Source: Streptococcus oricebi
GTDB taxonomy: Bacteria; Bacillota; Bacilli; Lactobacillales; Streptococcaceae
Reading direction: 5' to 3'
NCBI RefSeq assembly: GCF_017883985.1
Contig: NZ_PRDG01000005.1
Span: 62,001 to 126,000, forward strand
DNA length: 64,000 nt
This document shows, piece after piece, positions 18,221 through 26,015 of the stretch. Numbering within the stretch: position 1 is the stretch's first letter; every line of letters starts with the position of its first letter. The position numbers were made by a program, and so were the translations under genes. A model generated the notes under the pieces. That model saw only the letters and a list, made by a program, of their open reading frames with translations. It was not told the DNA's origin and did not search any database.

Positions 18221-18847
18221 TCACAAACTTTTTTCAATATCTTGGTAAATTTCGTCAGCTAGCTTGCTACCTTGGGCTAGTAGGACTTGCCCATTTTTGT
18301 GATAGTCCGCTACAAAGGCCTCATCCTTGATACCAGCTAGGTTAATCAGGACATTGAGCCAGGCTCCTTGGAGGCCAGCCTTGAGATTGAGGGCAGCCAC
18401 TCCCAAGTCGCTGGCCGCATTGGTATTGGACCGGCCGACTGCACGTTTGGTTACCTCTAGGGCTTCATAGATGTCTTCCATCATAGCGAATGGAGACTTG
18501 GTTGCCGCCTTAAGGGCTTCCTGCATGGCTTCACGCCGCGCAGCCTTGTCCTCATCGGTCTCCTTAGGCATATCAAAGACTGCTGAAACCAGATTGAAGG
18601 CCTCGGTATCCTTGTCAATAGCCTCAAGGAGACTGGCTTGCAAGCGACTACTATCAGCGTGAACACCCTTTATTTCTTCTTCTACATCGGCATATTTTTT
18701 CTTGCCCAAGGTTAATTCACAAACCATCTTGGTTAGGGAAATCCCGTTAGCTGCCGATAGGGCTGCTGCAGAGCCTCCGCCAGGTGCTGGAGCATCAGAC
18801 CCTAGGACCCGCGCAAATTCTTTTAAGTTTAAATCAACTAATTTCAT
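18221..18847 (-). CDS. fchA: Formimidoyltetrahydrofolate cyclodeaminase
   Basis: Converts 5-formimino-THF to 5,10-methenyl-THF and ammonia. The 208-residue helical protein has APAPGGGSAAALSAANGISLTKMV, the glycine-rich signature of the family, and AASDLGVAALNLKAGLQGAW near the C-terminus. In mammals this domain is fused to the transferase; here it is a separate gene nine bases after ftcD. SD GGGGGGCGAG before the ATG. It acts directly on the FtcD product. Confidence 0.94.
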   Translation of the reverse strand: MKLVDLNLKEFARVLGSDAPAPGGGSAAALSAANGISLTKMVCELTLGKKKYADVEEEIKGVHADSSRLQASLLEAIDKDTEAFNLVSAVFDMPKETDEDKAARREAMQEALKAATKSPFAMMEDIYEALEVTKRAVGRSNTNAASDLGVAALNLKAGLQGAWLNVLINLAGIKDEAFVADYHKNGQVLLAQGSKLADEIYQDIEKSL

Positions 18848-18856
18848 CTCGCCCCC

Positions 18857-19756
18857 CTAGCCTAATAAGTGGTTTTCCAAGACTTGCTTACCGTAGTCAA
18901 AGTCTTCGATTTGGAGGTAGTATTCAGCGGTATCAATCAAGGCCTTGGCTGGTGCTAGCCCGATCAATTCAGAGCCAGTAATCCGCACTCCCCAGCGTTG
19001 AGCTTCAAATCTAACGGTTTCAAAGACACGATAGAGAGGGAATTTTTCCAGGTTGACCATATTGATAGAAACTTGAGCGATATTGCGGTCTTCAAGCATG
19101 ACCCCGATTGCCTTACAATAGGTGTAACCACCTGATGATCCACGAATCACCTTGGCAATAGCATTGGCAATATCCAGATTATCGGTGTCCAAGTTGATAT
19201 TGTAAGCCACCAGAGGCATCCGAGCTCCGACAGCAGTGACCCCAGCAGTTGGGTGAATTTTTCTTTCACCATAATCAGGTGCCCAGTCTTCTTCCAAGAG
19301 CTTTTCAGGCATGCCTTCAAATTGTCCCTTGCGGACCCGCGCTAGGTTCTTGCGCTCAGGACGGCTAGCCGCATCTTCATAGAGGAAGATTGGAATATTG
19401 AGTTCACGATTGATACGTTCAGCAACGGTTTTAGCGATTTCCACACATTCCTCTGCTGTAATATCCTTGATTGGAACGAAAGGAAGAACGTCGGTTGCTC
19501 CCATACGAGGGTGCTCACCCTGGTGTTTGGTCAAATCGATATGTTCAGAAGCGTATTTAACCAAGCGAAAGGCTGCTTCTTGAATATTCACTTCATCACC
19601 GACCAAGGTAAAGACACTGCGGTTGTGGCTGGCGTCTGACGAATGGTCTAGTAGGGTAACGCCAGGGACACTGCGGGCAGTTTCAACCAAGCCATTGATG
19701 ACTTCTTGATTTTGCCCCTCTGAAAAGTTAGGGATACACTCAACAATTTTTGCCAT
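18857..19756 (-). CDS. ftcD: Glutamate formimidoyltransferase
   Basis: Moves the formimino group from formiminoglutamate to tetrahydrofolate, leaving glutamate. 299 residues, matching the transferase half of mammalian FTCD. Diagnostic segments: VECIPNFSEGQN at the start, SDASHNRSVFTLVG, HQGEHPRMGATDVLPFVP with its catalytic His, and GERKIHPTAGVTAVGAR. SD GGAGGAAA. It is separated from hutU by 204 bases holding two hairpins, then runs closely into fchA and fhs. Confidence 0.96.
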   Translation of the reverse strand: MAKIVECIPNFSEGQNQEVINGLVETARSVPGVTLLDHSSDASHNRSVFTLVGDEVNIQEAAFRLVKYASEHIDLTKHQGEHPRMGATDVLPFVPIKDITAEECVEIAKTVAERINRELNIPIFLYEDAASRPERKNLARVRKGQFEGMPEKLLEEDWAPDYGERKIHPTAGVTAVGARMPLVAYNINLDTDNLDIANAIAKVIRGSSGGYTYCKAIGVMLEDRNIAQVSINMVNLEKFPLYRVFETVRFEAQRWGVRITGSELIGLAPAKALIDTAEYYLQIEDFDYGKQVLENHLLG

Positions 19757-19803
19757 TGTAAATTTCCTCCTGGAAAATAATTTTTAGATTTAAGAATAGT
19801 TGC

Positions 19804-19868
19804 CAAATCAGGAGTCTAGCCTGATTTGTTCTTATTAAAAGGCGGGGCCAATCACACTTAGCCCCACC
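19804..19868 (-). terminator. Two hairpins between hutU and ftcD, possible partial terminator
   Basis: Read on the minus strand, GGtGGGGC / GCCCCgCC (19868-19841) is followed by TTTTAATAAG. A second perfect 9-bp stem, CAAATCAGG / CCTGATTTG (19828-19804), comes next. They could lower read-through into ftcD or protect an mRNA end; no leader peptide is evident. No other function is seen in this 204-base gap. Confidence 0.55.
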
Positions 19869-19960
19869 CACTGACAGGCTAAGTAGTTTTTTTACTTGTC
19901 GATTCCTAGCATCAGCTTTTAAGCTCATTTGACAGAAGAGCCGGCAAGTTTTTTATCAAT

Positions 19961-21991
19961 TTAGTCAAAGAGTTTAGCGACAGCTTCCTTGATTTGATCT
20001 TCATCGGTCAGGTAAGGAATGGTGATGTGGTCGCTGCCTTGGTTCATGCGGTTGTACTCGATAGCTGTTTCGATAGCATGTTCGTTGCGGGCCCAGTTTC
20101 TCCGAGCTACACCGCCCATGGTGTCCCAAGCGATAGCAGACTTGATAATTTCATCCACCCGCTTGCTACCGTCAAGGACCAGACCAAAGCCACCATTGAT
20201 AGACTTACCGATACCAGTACCACCACCATTATGGAGGGCTACTAAGCTCATCCCCCTTGCGGCATTACCAGCATAACATTGGACCGCCATATCGCAGGTT
20301 ACATTTGAGCCGTCCTTGATATTGGAAGTTTCCCGGAATGGAGAGTCGGTACCAGATACATCATGGTGGTCACGTCCCAGCATGACTGGTCCAATCTTAC
20401 CTTGACGAATCATCTCGTTGAACTTGAGGGCGATGTTTACCCGACCCATGCAGTCTTGGTAGAGAATCCGACATTCGGTTCCCACGACCAGCTTGTTCTT
20501 TTCAGCGTCGCGAATCCAGTTGTAGTTGTCCCGGTCTTGGTAACGACGATTAGGGTCAATCACGTCCATGGCTGCCTTGTCGGTTGCAACCAAGTCCTCA
20601 TGCTTACCGCTCAAGCAGCACCAGCGGAATGGTCCATAACCGTAGTCAAAGAGCATAGGTCCCATGATGTCCTCGACATAAGAAGGCCAGATAAAGCCGT
20701 CCTTGTCATCGACCCCATTCTTAGAAATTTCCTTGACCCCAGTATCATAGATGGCCTTCATAAAGGCATTACCATAGTCGAAGAAGTAGGTGCCTTTTTC
20801 AGTGAGGGCCTTGACTACGCGGAAGTGTCTTTGCAAGGTTTCATCAACCAGCTTGACAAAGGTTGCCTTGTCTTCAGCCAAGAGGCGGGTCCGCTCAGCA
20901 AAGCTGATACCGACTGGGCAGTAGCCTCCATCGTAGACATTGTGGCAGGAAGTTTGGTCAGACAAGAGGTCCACATGGATATTGTGAGCATCTACATATT
21001 CCAGCAAATCAACGATATTACCATGGAAGGCAATAGAGGTTGACTCATTTTTGCTAAGGGCATCTTGGGCCAGTTGCAGGGCTTCTTCAGGACTTTGAGC
21101 CACTTGCTTAATCCAGCCTTGAGAATGGCGGGTTTCGATACGGGACTCATCCACTTCGGCGATGATAGAGACCGCCTTGGCAATGTCTGCCGCCTTACCT
21201 TGAGCTCCACTCATTCCTCCCAGACCAGAAGAAATGAAGAATTTACCCCGCAAATCGCCGTCATCGGCCACACCTAGTTTGAGCCGGCCAGCATTTAAGA
21301 GGGTATTGAAGGTACCATGGACAATCCCTTGAGGACCGATATACATCCAGCCACCAGCAGTCATTTGACCATAGTTGGTAACCCCCATTTCCTCAGCGAT
21401 TTCCCAGTCTTCCATATTGTCGTATTCACCGATTAAGAGACCATTGGTGATGATAACCCGAGGAGCTTCTGGTTTAGATTTGAAGAGACCTAGAGGGTGG
21501 CCAGACTCAACGACCAAGGTTTGGTCTTCGGTCATCACTTCCAAGTATTTCTTGATGAGTTGGTACTGCATCCAGTTGGAGCAGACTTGACCAGTTTCCC
21601 CATAGGTGACCAATTCATAAGGGTAAAGGGCGATTTCAAAGGATAGGTTATTGTCAATCATGACCTGCATAGCCTTGGCCGCTGTACATTTTCCTTTATA
21701 CTCATCAATTGGTTTTCCGTAGATTCTTTCTTTTGGCCGCCAACGATAGCCATAAATCCGACCACGAGTTTTTAATTCTTCCAAAAATTCAGGAATCACT
21801 TCTTGGTGGAATTGCTTAGGAACATAGCGCAGAGCATTTTTTAGGGCAATTTCAGTCTGGGCTTGACTCAGACGAAAACCCCGGTCAGGAGCTCGGCGAA
21901 TACCTTCTTGAAAGACCGTTTTTTCTGGTAGCACATCGTCTAACTTAACGGTCATTGCAGCTGCAATTTCATTTTCGCTATAATATGACAT
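19961..21991 (-). CDS. hutU: Urocanate hydratase
   Basis: Adds water to urocanate to form imidazolonepropionate with tightly bound NAD as catalyst. The 676 residues match the longer urocanase type found in Firmicutes. The NAD-binding region KFFISSGLGGMSGAQGKA, SDQTSCHNVYDGGYCPVG (with the family's conserved Cys) and GRDHHDVSGTDSPFRET are all present. SD GGAGGAA precedes the ATG. It heads the minus-strand operon under a promoter with an overlapping cre-like site and is divergent from hutI. Confidence 0.96.
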   Translation of the reverse strand: MSYYSENEIAAAMTVKLDDVLPEKTVFQEGIRRAPDRGFRLSQAQTEIALKNALRYVPKQFHQEVIPEFLEELKTRGRIYGYRWRPKERIYGKPIDEYKGKCTAAKAMQVMIDNNLSFEIALYPYELVTYGETGQVCSNWMQYQLIKKYLEVMTEDQTLVVESGHPLGLFKSKPEAPRVIITNGLLIGEYDNMEDWEIAEEMGVTNYGQMTAGGWMYIGPQGIVHGTFNTLLNAGRLKLGVADDGDLRGKFFISSGLGGMSGAQGKAADIAKAVSIIAEVDESRIETRHSQGWIKQVAQSPEEALQLAQDALSKNESTSIAFHGNIVDLLEYVDAHNIHVDLLSDQTSCHNVYDGGYCPVGISFAERTRLLAEDKATFVKLVDETLQRHFRVVKALTEKGTYFFDYGNAFMKAIYDTGVKEISKNGVDDKDGFIWPSYVEDIMGPMLFDYGYGPFRWCCLSGKHEDLVATDKAAMDVIDPNRRYQDRDNYNWIRDAEKNKLVVGTECRILYQDCMGRVNIALKFNEMIRQGKIGPVMLGRDHHDVSGTDSPFRETSNIKDGSNVTCDMAVQCYAGNAARGMSLVALHNGGGTGIGKSINGGFGLVLDGSKRVDEIIKSAIAWDTMGGVARRNWARNEHAIETAIEYNRMNQGSDHITIPYLTDEDQIKEAVAKLFD

Positions 21992-22031
21992 ATAAGGTTC
22001 CTCCTATCTGAAATGAAATAAAGCTTCAAAA

Positions 22032-22047
22032 TTGTTTCCGTTCTCAT
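22032..22047 (-). promoter_or_regulatory. Probable cre (CcpA) site of the hutU operon
   Basis: On the minus strand ATGAGAACGGAAACAA matches the cre consensus WTGNAARCGNWWNCAW with one mismatch. It lies at or just after the -10 of the hutU promoter, where CcpA binding represses. This implies shut-off of histidine use when preferred sugars are present (inference). Confidence 0.65.
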
Positions 22048-22077
22048 TTTATGAAATGGCCGTCCATAAAGAGTCAA
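22048..22077 (-). promoter_or_regulatory. Candidate hutU operon promoter
   Basis: Minus-strand TTGACT (22077-22072), 18 bases, then CATAAA (22053-22048); TAAAAT two bases on is an alternative -10. Moderate match. The position is suitable for hutU, about 55 bases upstream of its start. Confidence 0.5.
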
Positions 22078-22149
22078 GAAAAGGGAAAAATGCTAAAAAA
22101 AGAAGGAGGCATTTTTTAGAAGGGACTTTTGACCATAATTTGACGGTTT

Positions 22150-22178
22150 TTGACTAAGATAAGGGAAGAAAATAAAAT
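22150..22178 (+). promoter_or_regulatory. hutI promoter
   Basis: TTGACT (22150-22155), exactly 17 bases, TAAAAT (22173-22178), 20 bases before the hutI start. The leader is very short and the SD GTGAGG lies within it. Confidence 0.7.
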
Positions 22179-22198
22179 GATTGTGAGGATATGCTTCT

Positions 22199-23467
22199 AT
22201 GGTCGCTGATTTATTATTGGTTCATTTTAATCAAGTCTTTTGTCCCAAGGACCCAGGCCATCCCTTGTTTGGTCAAGAAATGAAGGAAGCTCAAGTCCTG
22301 GAGGACGGCTACATCGCTGTCAAAGACGGCAAGATTTTGACGGTCGGAAGTGGCGAGCCTGATCCAAGCCTGATTGGACCAGAGACCCAAGTCCGCTCCT
22401 ATGAGGGCAAGATTGCTAGCCCTGGCTTTGTCGACTGTCACACCCACCTGGTTTATGGTGGTAGCCGGGAGCATGAGTTTGCTAAAAAGCTGGCTGGTGT
22501 TTCTTATCTGGATATTCTGGCCCAAGGAGGAGGAATACTCAGTACCGTTAGGGCAACCAGGGAGGCCTCCTTTGAAAACCTCTATAGCAAGTCTAAAAAA
22601 CTCCTGGACTATATGCTCCTACATGGGGTGACGACCGTCGAGGCCAAGAGTGGTTACGGTCTGGACTGGGAGACAGAAAAACGGCAATTAGATGTTGTGG
22701 CTGCTCTCGATAAAGATCACCAGCTAGACCTAGTTTCCACCTTTATGGCTGCCCATGCCACCCCACCAGAGTACAAGGGTCGCAATCAGGACTATCTAGA
22801 TTTGATTGTCGAGGAAATGTTGCCTAAGGTTAAGGAAGAAAAGCTAGCAGAATTCTGTGACATCTTCTGCGAACAGGGAGTCTTTAGCCCAGAGGAATCT
22901 CGCTACCTACTCAGCAAGGCCAAGGAACTAGGCTTTAAACTGCGGATTCATGCTGATGAGATTGTCTCCCTAGGTGGGGTAGATGTAGCGGCTGAGCTGG
23001 GAGCAACCAGTGCCGAGCACCTGATGATGGCGACCGATTCAGGGATTGCCAAGATGGCTCAAGCCCAGGTGATTGGAAATCTCCTACCTGCTACTACCTT
23101 TAGCCTGATGGAGGATACCTATGCTCCAGCCCGCAAGATGATTGAGTCTGGTATGGCCATTACCCTGGCCACCGACAGCAATCCAGGGAGCTGTCCGACA
23201 GCCAATCTCCAATTTGTCATGCAGTTGGGCTGCTTTATGATGGGTCTGACCCCGGTAGAGGTCCTCAATGCAGTCACCATCAATGCAGCCTATTCAGTCG
23301 ATCGTGCCGATAAAATCGGTAGCTTTGACCCAGGCAAGGTCGCTGACATCACCATTTTAGACGCTAAAAATATCGACTATCCCCTCTACTTCTTTGCAAC
23401 CAACCTGACCCACCAGGTCTATAAGGCAGGAAAATTGGTCGTAGACCAAGGAAGAATCCTGGCTTAG
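22199..23467 (+). CDS. hutI: Imidazolonepropionase
   Basis: Opens the imidazolone ring to give N-formimino-L-glutamate. 422 residues of the amidohydrolase superfamily. Metal ligands H81 and H83 lie in [20 protein letters not shown] gives a further His, and [10 protein letters not shown] the catalytic Asp. The start at 22199 fits the GAGG ten bases upstream; a second ATG at 22191 is out of frame. It is transcribed alone, divergently from hutU, and closed by a terminator. Confidence 0.96.
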   Translation: MVADLLLVHFNQVFCPKDPGHPLFGQEMKEAQVLEDGYIAVKDGKILTVGSGEPDPSLIGPETQVRSYEGKIASPGFVDCHTHLVYGGSREHEFAKKLAGVSYLDILAQGGGILSTVRATREASFENLYSKSKKLLDYMLLHGVTTVEAKSGYGLDWETEKRQLDVVAALDKDHQLDLVSTFMAAHATPPEYKGRNQDYLDLIVEEMLPKVKEEKLAEFCDIFCEQGVFSPEESRYLLSKAKELGFKLRIHADEIVSLGGVDVAAELGATSAEHLMMATDSGIAKMAQAQVIGNLLPATTFSLMEDTYAPARKMIESGMAITLATDSNPGSCPTANLQFVMQLGCFMMGLTPVEVLNAVTINAAYSVDRADKIGSFDPGKVADITILDAKNIDYPLYFFATNLTHQVYKAGKLVVDQGRILA

Positions 23468-23478
23468 TCTCAGCGAAT

Positions 23479-23511
23479 AACCAGCCCCTGAAAGATGGAG
23501 CTGGTTTTTAG
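23479..23511 (+). terminator. hutI terminator
   Basis: Stem AACCAGC / GCTGGTT with a 14-base inner region that can pair further, followed by a T-rich TTTTTAG end. Confidence 0.8.
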
Positions 23512-23578
23512 TAGGTCTAGTCCCCAGGCTTGCCTTCCATGATTCCAACTTTGCAAGAGAAAGTTTTTCTGCTTTTTC

Positions 23579-23607
23579 TTGCTATTTTTCTTGGAATCTT
23601 GTATAAT
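23579..23607 (+). promoter_or_regulatory. rpsF operon promoter
   Basis: TTGCTA (23579-23584), 17 bases, TATAAT (23602-23607). Confidence 0.75.
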
Positions 23608-23611
23608 ATAT

Positions 23612-23655
23612 GTTTGTGAGCAAACCTCACTTACTCGTGGCAAGAGACCACGAGT
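23612..23655 (+). promoter_or_regulatory. Structured leader of the rpsF-ssb-rpsR mRNA
   Basis: Two stems lie between promoter and SD: GTTTG / CAAAC (4-base loop) and a perfect 8-bp ACTCGTGG / CCACGAGT with a 7-base loop. Position fits an autoregulatory S6:S18 leader known upstream of rpsF in many bacteria. I cannot confirm the conserved bulge of that motif here. Confidence 0.5.
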
Positions 23656-23681
23656 CATTAGACCAAAAGGAGGAAAAATCA

Positions 23682-23972
23682 ATGGCTAAATACGAAATTC
23701 TTTATATTATTCGTCCAAACATTGAGGAAGAAACAAAAACTGCTTTGGTAACACGTTTTGACTCTATCTTGACTGACAACGGTGCAACTATCGTTGAATC
23801 AAAAGACTGGGAAAAACGCCGTCTTGCCTACGAAATCCAAGATTTCCGTGAAGGACTTTACCGTATCGTTACCCTTGAAGCAGCTGACGATGCAGCTCTT
23901 AAAGAGTTTGACCGTCTTTCTAAAATCAATGCTGACATTCTTCGTCACATGATCGTCAAAATTGACGCATAA
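23682..23972 (+). CDS. rpsF: 30S ribosomal protein S6
   Basis: 96 residues beginning [17 protein letters not shown], typical of S6, a central-domain protein of the small subunit that pairs with S18. The frame is open from 23610 but the ATG at 23682 follows AAAGGAGG at the right distance. It is the first gene of the classic rpsF-ssb-rpsR operon. Codons are strongly biased to the highly expressed set. Confidence 0.98.
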   Translation: MAKYEILYIIRPNIEEETKTALVTRFDSILTDNGATIVESKDWEKRRLAYEIQDFREGLYRIVTLEAADDAALKEFDRLSKINADILRHMIVKIDA

Positions 23973-23983
23973 GAAGGTATACT

Positions 23984-24475
23984 ATGATTAATAATGTTGT
24001 ACTTGTAGGTCGGATGACCCGGGATGCCGAATTGCGCTATACCCCGCAAAATCAAGCGGTAGCAACCTTTACTCTGGCTGTTAACCGCAATTTCAAAAAT
24101 CAGAATGGCGAACGCGAGGCTGATTTTATCAACGTGGTTATGTGGCGCCAGCAGGCAGAAAACCTAGCCAACTGGGCTAAAAAAGGTGCCTTGATTGGGA
24201 TTACAGGCCGGATTCAAACCCGTAACTACGAGAATCAGCAAGGTCAGCGAGTCTATGTGACCGAAGTGGTGGCGGACAATTTCCAAATGTTGGAAAGTCG
24301 CTCCAGCCGTGAGGGTCAGTCTGGCGCTTACAATCCAGGTGGATTTTCAGGCAACGGCAACTCAGGCTTTGGTCAGTCAGAATCGTCTAATCAAGTACCA
24401 AACTTTTCTCGTGATGAGAGTCCTTTTGGTAATACCAATCCCATGGACATCTCAGATGACGACCTACCATTCTAA
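23984..24475 (+). CDS. ssb: Single-stranded DNA-binding protein
   Basis: 163 residues. N-terminal OB fold with [21 protein letters not shown] and [20 protein letters not shown]; a Gly/Ser/Asn-rich linker follows from about 110; the conserved acidic tail DISDDDLPF recruits replication and repair proteins. 11 bases after rpsF, SD AGAAGG. Confidence 0.98.
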   Translation: MINNVVLVGRMTRDAELRYTPQNQAVATFTLAVNRNFKNQNGEREADFINVVMWRQQAENLANWAKKGALIGITGRIQTRNYENQQGQRVYVTEVVADNFQMLESRSSREGQSGAYNPGGFSGNGNSGFGQSESSNQVPNFSRDESPFGNTNPMDISDDDLPF

Positions 24476-24505
24476 TGGACCAATAAAAATATAAGGAGAA
24501 TAAAC

Positions 24506-24745
24506 ATGGCTCAACAACGTCGTGGCGGATTTAAACGCCGTAAAAAAGTTGATTATATCGCAGCAAATAAGATTGAATACGTTGATTACAAAGATACAGA
24601 ATTGCTTAGCCGTTTTATTTCAGAACGTGGGAAAATCCTTCCTCGTCGTGTAACTGGAACTTCAGCTAAGAACCAACGTAAAGTAACAACAGCTATCAAA
24701 CGCGCTCGCGTAATGGCTTTGCTGCCTTTCGTAAACGAAGACTAA
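24506..24745 (+). CDS. rpsR: 30S ribosomal protein S18
   Basis: 79 residues, basic, [18 protein letters not shown] and [21 protein letters not shown] are diagnostic. SD AAGGAGAA. Last gene of the operon, followed at once by a terminator. Confidence 0.98.
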   Translation: MAQQRRGGFKRRKKVDYIAANKIEYVDYKDTELLSRFISERGKILPRRVTGTSAKNQRKVTTAIKRARVMALLPFVNED

Positions 24746-24772
24746 AAAAGAGACCGCGAGGTCTCTTTTTGG
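24744..24772 (+). terminator. rpsR terminator
   Basis: AAAGAGACC / GGTCTCTTT with a GCGA loop and a T5 tract. Confidence 0.92.
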
Positions 24773-24825
24773 TGTTATAAATTGTCAGAAAAATCAGACT
24801 TTTATGTCGTTTATCCCCGCAAAAA

Positions 24826-24834
24826 TGATATAAT
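24826..24834 (+). promoter_or_regulatory. Extended -10 promoter of the first effector-module gene
   Basis: TGATATAAT, a TGn-TATAAT at 24829-24834, lies 21 bases before the start codon. A similar TATAAT precedes the second copy at 25557. Confidence 0.6.
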
Positions 24835-24855
24835 GATAGAAAAGGAGTTGGTCAG

Positions 24856-25275
24856 ATGAAATCTAAAAAAATTTGGTTGATTATAGTTCCCCTTGTTTTA
24901 ATAGCCCTTATCATAGGAGGATTGCTTATGTGGCAGAATAAAGTCAAAGAAGATAAAGAGCAAGCTTTAAAGCGCAATCGTAAGTATGAGGTCAGCCTTG
25001 TCAAAGCGCTGAAAAATTCCTATGCAGGGATTGAGGAAATAAGAATAACAAAACCGAACTATACTTATCCGCCGGGTTCATGGTCTTGTGATGTGGAGAT
25101 GTTATTTACAGACAACAAAAAAATAAAATATAGAATAGGACATAGTCTAGATGAAAAACAAAACTATAATGGTTCAAAAACATATGAACAAGATGATTTT
25201 TTAAGTAGTCGAAAGGGTAAGACTACTAATAGTATAGCTATTCATTATTCAGATAAGAAAAAAGGAGCACAGTGA
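24856..25275 (+). CDS. Membrane-anchored candidate immunity protein, copy 1
   Basis: 139 residues: Lys-rich N-terminus, one membrane helix (IWLIIVPLVLIALIIGGLLM, residues 6-25), then a charged alpha/beta domain predicted outside the cell. Its first 65 residues are almost identical to the product at 25584 while the C-terminal halves differ. It overlaps the next gene as TGATG. Small membrane-anchored proteins next to type VII lipase toxins commonly act as immunity factors; this copy is paired with a truncated lipase gene. It somewhat resembles DUF1433 proteins, which I could not verify. Function is inferred from context. Confidence 0.6.
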   Translation: MKSKKIWLIIVPLVLIALIIGGLLMWQNKVKEDKEQALKRNRKYEVSLVKALKNSYAGIEEIRITKPNYTYPPGSWSCDVEMLFTDNKKIKYRIGHSLDEKQNYNGSKTYEQDDFLSSRKGKTTNSIAIHYSDKKKGAQ

Positions 25276-25532
25276 TGACTTATATCTATACAGATAAACA
25301 ATTAAATCATCTTAATCGCTACAAGAATGTTTACAGTGTTGATCCAGATTATGCGAAACGAAACGGTTATGAAATAGTAACAGAAAATCCAAATAGAAAC
25401 CACTCATCTCAAGACATGAAAGAAACAAATATTGTTACTTCTGGAAATCAAAAATTTGAGGTTATAGCAACGAAAAATGACAAAAACACAGGTTTTCAAG
25501 GCTTAGCAGTCGCGCCCTTGTTGCTCTTCTAG
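25275..25532 (+). pseudogene. Truncated N-terminal fragment of a lipase-type effector
   Basis: 85 codons starting MTYIYTDKQLNHLN, parallel to MTYVYTDKQLNELN of the full gene at 26015. It breaks off after GFQGLAVAP, exactly where the intact gene continues IVNGKPDYKS; the relic adds LLLF and a stop. No catalytic residues remain, so the product cannot be a lipase. The preceding gene overlaps it (TGATG), as in the intact unit. Best read as the remains of an older effector copy lost by recombination. Confidence 0.78.
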
Positions 25533-25535
25533 TGT

Positions 25536-25562
25536 GATTTTGGTTCAAAATCATAGTATAAT
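25536..25562 (+). promoter_or_regulatory. Inverted repeat and -10 element before the second immunity copy
   Basis: GATTTTG / CAAAATC (3-base loop, 25536-25552) is followed by TATAAT (25557-25562), 21 bases before the start of the next gene. It may be an operator or a small terminator remnant. Confidence 0.5.
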
Positions 25563-25583
25563 AGCAAAAAAGGAGTTAGTCAG

Positions 25584-26015
25584 ATGAAATCTAAGAAAAT
25601 TTGGTTGATTATCGTTCCCCTTGTTTTAATAGCCCTTATCATAGGAGGGTTTGTTATGTGGCAGAATAAAGTCAAAGAAGATGAAAAACAAGCTTTAAAG
25701 CGTAATCGTAAATACGAAGTCAGCCTTGTCAAAGCGCTGAAAAATTCCTATTCGGGGATTGAGGAGATAAGAATAAGTTACCCAGTATATTCTTCAAAAC
25801 CATCAGATAGTTGGGGAGCAGACGTAAAAATTATATTTTCTAATAATGAAAGTGTACAACATGAAATGGCTTATGATTTAAAAAGCAAGGAAATTAGAAT
25901 AGGTGTTTATAATGAACAAGATGAAAAAGTTGAAGCTTTCCTGAATGCCAGAAAAGGAGTTACTACAAAATATGTGGTAGTTATTTATTCAAGCGGTAAA
26001 AAAGGAGAACAATAA
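25584..26015 (+). CDS. Membrane-anchored candidate immunity protein, copy 2
   Basis: 143 residues; N-terminal helix (IWLIIVPLVLIALIIGGFVM) and extracytoplasmic domain built like copy 1, with near-identical DNA for roughly the first 190 bases and a diverged C-terminal half (SYPVYSSKPSDSWGADVK). SD AAGGAG. It overlaps the intact lipase effector start by one base (TAATG), so the two are translated together. The arrangement suggests the diverged half fits the cognate toxin (inference). Confidence 0.62.
   Translation: MKSKKIWLIIVPLVLIALIIGGFVMWQNKVKEDEKQALKRNRKYEVSLVKALKNSYSGIEEIRISYPVYSSKPSDSWGADVKIIFSNNESVQHEMAYDLKSKEIRIGVYNEQDEKVEAFLNARKGVTTKYVVVIYSSGKKGEQ

Noticed and set aside
20363..21043. 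226-codon plus-strand open frame opposite hutU
   Set aside because: Lies entirely antisense to a clear urocanate hydratase gene, has no SD and no recognisable domain; it follows from codon bias of hutU.
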